Below are positions 1 to 4,436 of a DNA stretch of 9,437 bases, piece by piece (the first letter of the stretch is position 1; every line of letters starts with the position of its first letter). The notes under the pieces were generated by a model. It saw only the letters and a list, made by a program, of their open reading frames with translations, did no database searches and was not told the DNA's origin. Made by a program: the position numbers and the translations under genes. The stretch lies in assembly GCA_002352185.1 (NCBI GenBank), contig DEHY01000188.1, positions 1 through 9,437 on the forward strand, given 5' to 3'. The DNA comes from Competibacteraceae bacterium UBA2788 (GTDB lineage: Bacteria; Pseudomonadota; Gammaproteobacteria; Competibacterales; Competibacteraceae).

Positions 1-59
1 ACTATTTTTAATTTCAAGAAATTGGAATGGTATTTAAAAATTCAACAACCTGTATAAGA

Positions 60-88
60 TTGCTATATTTATAACCTGGAATTATAGA
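60..88 (+). promoter_or_regulatory. Candidate sigma70 promoter
   Basis: TTGCTA at 60-65 and TATAGA at 83-88 are separated by exactly 17 bases, and each matches the sigma70 consensus at four of six positions. Transcription would start near 95 and leave a leader of about 80 bases before the lipoprotein gene. AT-rich DNA produces such matches by chance, so this is only a candidate. Confidence 0.28.
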
Positions 89-96
89 TACTAATT
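80..96. promoter_or_regulatory. Possible GntR/LldR-like operator
   Basis: The 17-base dyad AATTATAGATACTAATT has AATTA and TAATT arms around a 7-base centre. From memory, the LldR/PdhR-type operator is also 17 bases long, with outer AATT arms and the form AATTGGTNNNACCAATT. This site matches 10 of the 14 defined positions, mostly in the right half. It overlaps the candidate -10 box, where a repressor would act. Lactate oxidation operons are often controlled by GntR-family regulators, but no regulator gene is visible here. Confidence 0.25.
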
Positions 97-173
97 GATA
101 TTGATAAAGTAACCTTTGTCAAGACTAACTTTAGCCGACCCTGGCAATTCATCCACCGCCACTCACCCGGTCA

Positions 174-638
174 ATGCCCATGCCCACATTTCGCAACAGA
201 TTGTCATTCCTCTCCCGTTTAATCCCGGTGGCGCTGGCCGTGCTGCTCGCAGCCGGTTGCAGCGCGGCCAAGAACGACCCGCCGGTCGCTGCTCCCGCAG
301 GCAGCCGCGAGAATGGCGTGCTGATCCTCAGCCGCGCCGACAACAACCGCACCGCCGAGGTCAAGATTGGCGAACGGATCGCGGTGCGACTGCCAGAGAA
401 CCCCAGCACCGGGTTTGGCTGGGCGATTGATGAAACCGACCGTCAGCGACTAGCACTGGACAGCACCGCATTCACCGAAGCAACCGAAACGCATGTGGGC
501 GCCAGAGGTCAGCGCGTCTTCACCTTCACCGCCCGGCAGGTCGGCGATGTCGCCCTCAAGCTCAAATACTGGCGGTTCTGGGAAGGCGACGCCTCCGTGA
601 CCGAACGCTACGCCGTCACCCTGCACATCCGCGATTGA
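174..638 (+). CDS. Chagasin-family (I42) peptidase inhibitor lipoprotein
   Basis: Residues 1-29 form a lipoprotein signal peptide: basic residues at R7 and R9, a hydrophobic stretch, then a lipobox ending at C29 (LLAAGC). Ser follows the cysteine, which favours the outer membrane. The C-terminal domain (about 47-154) matches the chagasin/ICP family of cysteine peptidase inhibitors. The NPSTGFGW loop is at 76-83, a glycine-rich loop (GARG) at 109-112, and R134-F135-W136 sits where the family usually has an RPW-like loop. These three loops enter the active site of papain-like peptidases in known members. ATG 174 and ATG 180 are both possible starts, and neither has a clear Shine-Dalgarno sequence. 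Only 28 bases separate it from lutA, so cotranscription is likely. The target peptidase is unknown. Confidence 0.82.
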   Translation: MPMPTFRNRLSFLSRLIPVALAVLLAAGCSAAKNDPPVAAPAGSRENGVLILSRADNNRTAEVKIGERIAVRLPENPSTGFGWAIDETDRQRLALDSTAFTEATETHVGARGQRVFTFTARQVGDVALKLKYWRFWEGDASVTERYAVTLHIRD

Positions 639-652
639 CGCACGATCCAGCC

Positions 653-658
653 AGGAGA
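653..658 (+). promoter_or_regulatory. Ribosome binding site of lutA
   Basis: AGGAGA lies 8 bases upstream of the ATG at 667 and fixes the lutA start. It contrasts with lutB, which lacks such a site. Confidence 0.75.
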
Positions 659-666
659 ACTCCGTT

Positions 667-1452
667 ATGCATCCTCCACCTGCGGTAAAACCGCACGTCG
701 GCCTGTTCATCACCTGTCTGGTGGATCTGTTCCGCCCGACCGTCGGCTTCGCCGCCGTGAAGCTGCTGGAGGACGCCGGTTGCACGGTCGCGGTTCCCGC
801 CGCGCAAACCTGTTGCGGCCAGCCGGCCTACAATTCCGGCGACCGCACCAACGCCCAGGCGCTGGCCCGGCAGGTCATCGCCGCGTTCGAGACCTTCGAT
901 TATGTGGTGGCCCCGTCCGGTTCCTGCGGCGGGATGATCAAGCATCACTATCCAAACCTGTTCCATGACGAACCCGGCTGGAAAACCCGCGCTGAACGCC
1001 TCAGCGCCAAAACCTTTGAGTTGGCGTCGTTCCTGACCGATGTCCTCAACGTGGAGCGGGTGAGCGCTGCCTACGCGGGCGTGGTCACTTATCACGATTC
1101 CTGTTCTGGGCTGCGCGAACTGAACGTCAAACTCCAGCCGCGCCGGTTGCTCGCCTCGGTCAACGGGTTAAGCCTGCGGGAAATGGAGGAAAGCGAGGTG
1201 TGCTGCGGCTTCGGCGGCAGCTTCTGCGTCAAATATCCAGAACTGTCCAACCGCATGATCAGCGAGAAGGTTGACCACATTCTCGCCAGCGGGGCCGACA
1301 CGGTGCTGGCCGGCGATCTGGGCTGCCTGCTGAACATGGCCGGCAAGCTGCACCGTGAAGGCGCGACGGTGCAGGTCCGCCATGTGGCTGAAGTACTGGC
1401 CGACTTGGCTGATATTCCGGCTATCGGCGAACCCGACCGAGGAGCGGCGTGA
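667..1452 (+). CDS. lutA: L-lactate oxidation protein LutA (YkgE family)
   Basis: LutA is an iron-sulphur/heterodisulfide-reductase-type subunit of the cytoplasmic LutABC complex, which oxidises L-lactate to pyruvate. The 261-residue length is slightly above the roughly 240 usual for the family. Two cysteine-rich CCG domains are visible. The first has C17, C49-C50-G51 (TCCGQPAYNSGD) and C87 (SGSCGG). The second has C146 (HDSCSGLR), C179-C180-G181 (CCGFGGSFCVKYPE) and C220 (GDLGC). The ATG at 667 has a good Shine-Dalgarno sequence. The TGA stop overlaps a following ATG (TGATG at 1450-1454), the arrangement expected for translational coupling to the next lut gene. However, lutB begins almost 3 kb further on. 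Confidence 0.93.
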   Translation: MHPPPAVKPHVGLFITCLVDLFRPTVGFAAVKLLEDAGCTVAVPAAQTCCGQPAYNSGDRTNAQALARQVIAAFETFDYVVAPSGSCGGMIKHHYPNLFHDEPGWKTRAERLSAKTFELASFLTDVLNVERVSAAYAGVVTYHDSCSGLRELNVKLQPRRLLASVNGLSLREMEESEVCCGFGGSFCVKYPELSNRMISEKVDHILASGADTVLAGDLGCLLNMAGKLHREGATVQVRHVAEVLADLADIPAIGEPDRGAA

Positions 1453-1509
1453 TGCAAACCACCGTTGTCCACGCCGACGCGGCGCTGGCGCCCGGCAGGG
1501 GATGCTGAG
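1453..1509 (+). pseudogene. Orphan 18-codon ORF coupled to the lutA stop
   Basis: An ATG overlapping the lutA stop in TGATG opens a frame of 18 codons (MQTTVVHADAALAPGRGC) before a TGA. The overlap is typical of the next gene in a lut operon. It may therefore be the relic of the original lutB start, or the beginning of the following membrane ORF thrown out of frame near the GGGG run at about 1498-1501. Eighteen residues are too few to identify a family, and it may not be made into anything useful. Confidence 0.35.
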
Positions 1510-1828
1510 CGAAGCGCCCGGCCTGTTCATCGGCCACATCGTCAAACAGAGCGGCGGCAACCCGCAGGCCATCGCCGACATGCTGGACGATTCCGCCAAG
1601 GAGCGGCTGGTAGACAAGCGCAAGATTCGGGAGATGCGCCATGCGGCGGGCGTGCGCTACATCGATTTTACGCCGGTGATGATTGTTTCCTTGGCCTCGG
1701 TGATCGGGGCGCGCTATCTCGCCATCGGCACCGGCGACACCGAGCTTTACATCTTTGCCGGGATGCTGGCGGCGATTGTCATCTCCGTCCGGGTGTTCCT
1801 GTTGCGGGGGGCGGGGCGGGCGAATTAG
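1502..1828 (+). CDS. Small two-helix membrane protein, unknown
   Basis: I do not recognise this 108-residue protein. The first 55 residues are soluble and charged (for example DDSAKERLVDKRKIREMRH at 29-47). Two hydrophobic segments follow, at about 56-76 (FTPVMIVSLASVIGARYLAI) and 81-101 (ELYIFAGMLAAIVISVRVFL), and look like a transmembrane hairpin. The ATG at 1502 is the first in frame downstream of lutA. The AGGGG before it touches the ATG and is too close to be a good ribosome binding site. The real gene may therefore begin in the overlapping 18-codon ORF and be frameshifted, or this may be the C-terminal part of a larger protein. The frame reads as protein-like, so I think it is or was coding. 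Confidence 0.5.
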   Translation: MLSEAPGLFIGHIVKQSGGNPQAIADMLDDSAKERLVDKRKIREMRHAAGVRYIDFTPVMIVSLASVIGARYLAIGTGDTELYIFAGMLAAIVISVRVFLLRGAGRAN

Positions 1829-1863
1829 CGGCGAACACCCATCCTCAAGATGGAGTAGCAACC

Positions 1864-2130
1864 ATGGCTGAAGACGCGATAGCGACCCTGGAAATTCCGC
1901 AAGTCGTGCTGGACGCCGCGCAGATGAGCGCCCACGACCTGCGGCTCGAACTGGCGCTCACGCTGTACGCCCAGCGGCGGCTGTCGCTGGGCAAGGCGTG
2001 CGAGTTGGCCGGGCTGACGCGGTGGGAGTTCCGGCAATGGCTGGGCCTGCGGCGCATCGAAGCCCACTACGACCCGGACGACTTACAGGACGACCTCGCC
2101 ACCTTGCGCGAGCGGGGCCGCCTGCCGTGA
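1864..2130 (+). CDS. UPF0175-family small protein, likely antitoxin
   Basis: The 88-residue product resembles UPF0175 proteins, which have a short helix-turn-helix-like domain. The region at about 32-62 carries the family pattern of an aromatic/basic helix, then SLGKACELAGLTRWEFRQWL. Members are usually encoded next to a PIN-like DUF3368 gene and are thought to act as antitoxin and DNA-binding partner. No such gene is present here: only 65 bases follow before a RelB/DinJ-type antitoxin. GGAG at 1852-1855 lies 8 bases before the ATG and supports this start. It may be an orphan antitoxin or a transcriptional regulator. Function is inferred from the family only. Confidence 0.72.
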   Translation: MAEDAIATLEIPQVVLDAAQMSAHDLRLELALTLYAQRRLSLGKACELAGLTRWEFRQWLGLRRIEAHYDPDDLQDDLATLRERGRLP

Positions 2131-2147
2131 CCCTTGTCTTGCCCAGA

Positions 2148-2174
2148 CAATTGAGATACAAGTAATCTCAATTG
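2148..2174. promoter_or_regulatory. Perfect inverted repeat, likely toxin-antitoxin operator
   Basis: CAATTGAGAT at 2148-2157 and ATCTCAATTG at 2165-2174 are exact reverse complements, separated by the 7 bases ACAAGTA. The repeat sits 21 bases upstream of the antitoxin ATG, where RelB/DinJ-type ribbon-helix-helix antitoxins and their toxin complexes usually bind to repress their own operon. TTGAGA occurs at 2151-2156 and again at 2172-2177. I could not fix a clean -35/-10 pair. A hairpin role in the mRNA is also possible. Confidence 0.65.
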
Positions 2175-2195
2175 AGAAATTTTTGAGGCGATTTT

Positions 2196-2477
2196 ATGGC
2201 GGCGACTACGATGGTACACATTCGGATGGACGAAGCCCTCAAAACCCAAGCGGCGGATACCTTGGCGGCGATGGGGCTGTCCTTGTCGGACGCGGTGCGG
2301 GTGTTTTTGACGCGGGTGGTGGCCGAACAACGCCTGCCGTTCGAGCTGAAAGCCCCCAACGCGGAAACGCGCGTCGCGCTGGCCGAGGCCGAGACGATCA
2401 TCGGCGCGCGCAACGCCCGCTTCGCCGACACCAAGGCGCTGTTCGATGCCCTCGGCCAAGAAACCGGCGCGCGCTAA
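2196..2477 (+). CDS. dinJ: RelB/DinJ-family antitoxin
   Basis: The 93-residue protein has the RelB/DinJ layout. A ribbon-helix-helix DNA-binding domain covers about 4-46: the TTMVHIRMDE strand, then helices around LKTQAADTLAAMGLSLSDAVRVFLTRVVAEQ. The conserved LPFE follows at 47-50. A long alpha-helical tail (about 55-88) would wrap the toxin. GAGG at 2185-2188 lies 7 bases before the ATG. The gene overlaps the toxin start by 32 bases, as is usual for coupled pairs, and the inverted repeat just upstream is probably its autoregulatory operator. It neutralises the downstream mRNA interferase. The symbol is given by family resemblance. Confidence 0.85.
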   Translation: MAATTMVHIRMDEALKTQAADTLAAMGLSLSDAVRVFLTRVVAEQRLPFELKAPNAETRVALAEAETIIGARNARFADTKALFDALGQETGAR

Positions 2478-2778
2478 GCGGGCCGCCCCGCCCCGGCGGG
2501 TCGATTACACCAAGGCATTTGGCAAGGACTGGGAACGGTTGAGCCGCTCCGGCCGGTACGATTTAGGGCGGTTGAAAGAAGCCATGCTCCTGCTGATCGC
2601 CGCCGACGCCCCGCTCGGCCCGGAATGGCTCGACCATCCCTTGCAAGGCGCGTGGAAGGGCTGCCGGGAATGCCATATCGGCGGGGATTTCCTGCTGCTC
2701 TACCGCTTGGCCGACCCGCCAGCCAGCGACCTGATCGTCTTCGTTCGCGCTGGGACGCACGCGGATCTGTTCGAGTAA
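2446..2778 (+). CDS. yafQ: YafQ-family mRNA interferase toxin
   Basis: The 110-residue product matches YafQ, a RelE-superfamily endoribonuclease that cleaves mRNA on the ribosome. Residues known from E. coli YafQ have counterparts here: H64 (DHPLQG), H77 (CHIGGD), D81, R101 (VRAGTH), H105 and F109. The position of the E. coli Trp68 is Phe82 here. The Lys/Arg/Pro/Ala-rich stretch at 1-18 is longer than in E. coli and is forced by the overlap with the antitoxin gene, since no other start codon is available in frame before the conserved domain. AAGGCG upstream can serve as ribosome binding site. With the key residues kept, the toxin is probably active and needs the antitoxin. Confidence 0.87.
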   Translation: MPSAKKPARAKRAAPPRRVDYTKAFGKDWERLSRSGRYDLGRLKEAMLLLIAADAPLGPEWLDHPLQGAWKGCRECHIGGDFLLLYRLADPPASDLIVFVRAGTHADLFE

Positions 2779-2784
2779 AGCCGC

Positions 2785-3034
2785 ATGACCCTCGGCACTC
2801 ACGTCGCCTTCGCTTCGGTGCTGTACCTAGGCGGGGTGACCCTGTTTGGCTACAAGCCGGACCTGATCGATGACCCTGCGCTACGCCCGCGATCAGAAAC
2901 TGGGGCCGTGGCTGGATTTGGTCGCGGCGAAGGGCGAGGTGTTTGTGCAGTTCGGGCGTGTCCTCTGGTACCAGCAACCAACGAGCCGTAAGCCGTTGAT
3001 TCTGCTAACAAAAAATAAACTAGCACCAATCTAG
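2785..3034 (+). pseudogene. Broken gene, N-terminus like YdjM-type membrane hydrolases
   Basis: The first 28 residues from ATG 2785 (MTLGTHVAFASVLYLGG, then FGYKPDLI) look like the start of YdjM/DUF457-type membrane-bound metal-dependent hydrolases. After about position 2868 this frame turns into Arg/Gly/Pro-rich nonsense-like protein and stops at 2991. From ATG 2870 another frame reads plausibly for 54 codons (YARDQKLGPWLDLVAAKGEV then FVQFGRVLWYQQP) up to a TAG at 3032-3034. Both pieces begin with ATGACCCT. The simplest reading is one gene that lost its middle part through an internal deletion between short repeats, leaving its two ends in different frames. The family assignment of the second piece is not certain. 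Confidence 0.45.
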
Positions 3035-3041
3035 CATCAAT
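3020..3041. repeat. Short tandem direct repeat at a composition boundary
   Basis: CTAGCACCAAT is followed directly by CTAGCATCAAT, identical at 10 of 11 positions. It lies just where GC-rich sequence gives way to the AT-rich segment, so it may mark a junction, but chance is possible. Confidence 0.35.
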
Positions 3042-3088
3042 GGTTACTATCCATCTACTCTCCATAGCAGATAGACAAACACCACCAA

Positions 3089-4042
3089 TCAATATCCATA
3101 AATATTGTAGGCTTCAATTAAATTTTGATCTGCTAAACTAAAAGAGTATTCGAGCTTAATATTACCATATATTACAGCTAGTTTATTTTTTCCACTAACC
3201 AAATTAAATTTGCTTGGTGAACCACTAAAACTGTAATACTTCTCAAATGGAGTGGAACTATCAATTCCAACATATCTACTAATATCTTTACCATTTATTA
3301 AAAATATAGCTTCATTATCAGGAGCATATTGTACACAAAATGTAGTAATCCCTCTAAAGTAATTCATGGCAATAACTTTTGGCGCACTATGACTGTTAAG
3401 AATTCGGGTTAGGTCAGAATATTGTTTAGCTTCTTCTAATTGTTTTTGTGTAATTCTTAAGACGTTCTCAAGCTTAAATTTACCATACCTGACAACAATC
3501 CTATTTTTCCCCAAAACAAGATTAAGCTGTTCTGGCGAACCTTGAAATACATATTCCTTATGATTTTCATAAGAAAAATCCCTTGCTAACATTGCATTAA
3601 TATCTTTATCATTTACTATAAAAATAGGATCATCTAAAGGCGGATTAATTACGTTAATATATAGATGTTGAAAAATAAGATTAGCAGAATCAATTTCACT
3701 TTTATCCCGTCTACCTGTATCACCATCTTTTTGAAGAATACTTTTAATGCAACTATTATATATTCGAAAAGCTTCTAACTTTATAGATTCATCTTTAGTC
3801 TGATTAAGTATCGCACCAAAATCAAATTTTTTACCCACAACACCTACAGAGCCAGAAGCTTCTCCTTTCTCTCTAAGCACACGAAACGAACCCTCCAAGA
3901 CACCAACAACACCACTATCACTGCCAGCAGCACAGAGTTGAAGAATTCTTTTAACTTCATCCTCGGTTGGTATATAAAAAGAATATGCTGCTTCACTTAA
4001 GAGCAACGCAAAAATTAATAGCGAAAAAAATCTTATGTTCAC
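3089..4042 (-). CDS. AT-rich exported protein with two internal repeats, unknown
   Basis: I do not recognise a named family. The 317-residue protein starts with GTG, with GAGAGG at 4048-4053 placed 5 bases upstream. Residues 1-20 form a signal peptide (NIRFF, hydrophobic core, then AAYS), so the product is probably periplasmic or secreted. An alpha-helical region (about 25-105) contains two cysteines, C37 (LCAAG) and C98 (NSCIK), which could form a disulfide. Two similar units follow at about 128-207 and 232-313. In GSPEQLNLVLGKN...KLE (168-192) and GSPSKFNLVSGKN...KLE (274-298), 15 of 25 residues are identical. The units look beta-rich, perhaps a binding module. Composition and codon use are AT-rich, unlike all neighbours, which suggests horizontal transfer. 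It lies antisense to the toxin-antitoxin genes and lut genes. Confidence 0.75.
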   Translation of the reverse strand: MNIRFFSLLIFALLLSEAAYSFYIPTEDEVKRILQLCAAGSDSGVVGVLEGSFRVLREKGEASGSVGVVGKKFDFGAILNQTKDESIKLEAFRIYNSCIKSILQKDGDTGRRDKSEIDSANLIFQHLYINVINPPLDDPIFIVNDKDINAMLARDFSYENHKEYVFQGSPEQLNLVLGKNRIVVRYGKFKLENVLRITQKQLEEAKQYSDLTRILNSHSAPKVIAMNYFRGITTFCVQYAPDNEAIFLINGKDISRYVGIDSSTPFEKYYSFSGSPSKFNLVSGKNKLAVIYGNIKLEYSFSLADQNLIEAYNIYGY

Positions 4043-4107
4043 AATAACCTCTCATCAAAAAGCCAATACCAAATCGGATCTATGTAAAACAGTATTCTGA
4101 GACGCAA

Positions 4108-4407
4108 TTAAAGGCGCGCCACCACCTTCTCCATCCGTTCCTGCCCGACATTGGTGTAAATCTGCGTCGTAGCAATGCTCTCGTGGCCCAGCAGCGCCTT
4201 GATGTCCACCAGTTCGGCCCCGGCGTTCAGCAGATTGGTCGCGTAGGTGTGCTGTAACTTATGCGGGCTAATTTTCTTCTCGATCCCCGCCTTTTGCAAC
4301 ATCCCGCGCAGGTAGGCCCGCGCCGCTTGCGAGGACACCGGCTTGCACAGCCGCCACGCTGTCTTGTATGACAGTCCTTGCGATTTGGCCCATACACTGA
4401 GTTTCAT
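4108..4407 (-). pseudogene. Tyrosine recombinase C-terminal remnant with IS607-like start
   Basis: The 99-residue frame looks chimeric. Residues 1-22 (MKLSVWAKSQGLSYKTAWRL) closely resemble the MerR-like N-terminus of IS607-family transposase OrfA. From about residue 24 it reads as the last part of a tyrosine recombinase/integrase catalytic domain. The box ending in the active site is present (SPHKLQHTYATNLLNAGAEL, then the LLGHESIATTQIYT motif with the nucleophile tyrosine). In the HxLRH motif the catalytic Arg is Gln (CAG codon instead of CGG/CGC-like), so even an intact enzyme would be impaired. The N-terminal DNA-binding and most catalytic residues are missing. It is almost certainly non-functional debris from two mobile elements. 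Confidence 0.7.
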
Positions 4408-4436
4408 CCCTGTTATTTTGCTATGAGTGTCAACGT
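4342..4436 (-). mobile_element. Possible left-end remnant of an IS607-type element
   Basis: The segment encodes the IS607 OrfA-like first 22 residues and extends to the lutB start. Reading on the minus strand it contains TTGACA (4433-4428), then an AT-rich stretch and the ATG at 4407. IS607 elements begin shortly before orfA and insert without target duplication. That would place the end of the element within a few bases of lutB. The exact end cannot be fixed from the sequence. Confidence 0.35.

Larger units (their letters stand above)
1..173. other. AT-rich leader without a gene
   Basis: I see no convincing coding frame here. Base composition is strongly AT-rich up to about position 130 and then changes abruptly to the GC-rich composition of the following genes. 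The stretch probably holds the control region of the lipoprotein-lutA genes, with the candidate promoter and operator listed separately. It may also be the edge of another AT-rich acquired segment that continues to the left of the window. Confidence 0.5.

Noticed and set aside
368..380. Motif in the chagasin-type gene considered as evidence for a different secreted enzyme
   Set aside because: The NPSTGF loop, glycine-rich loop and aromatic loop together with length fit the inhibitor family better, and no catalytic motif is present.
1465..1863. Upstream part of the open frame leading into the UPF0175 gene
   Set aside because: This part is Arg/His/Gly-rich and overlaps the membrane ORF out of frame. 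UPF0175-like sequence, with its own ribosome binding site, begins at 1864.
2148..2174. CRISPR repeat or integron attC site considered for the inverted repeat
   Set aside because: There is a single copy with no spacers, and no integron integrase. Its position before an antitoxin gene explains it better as an operator.
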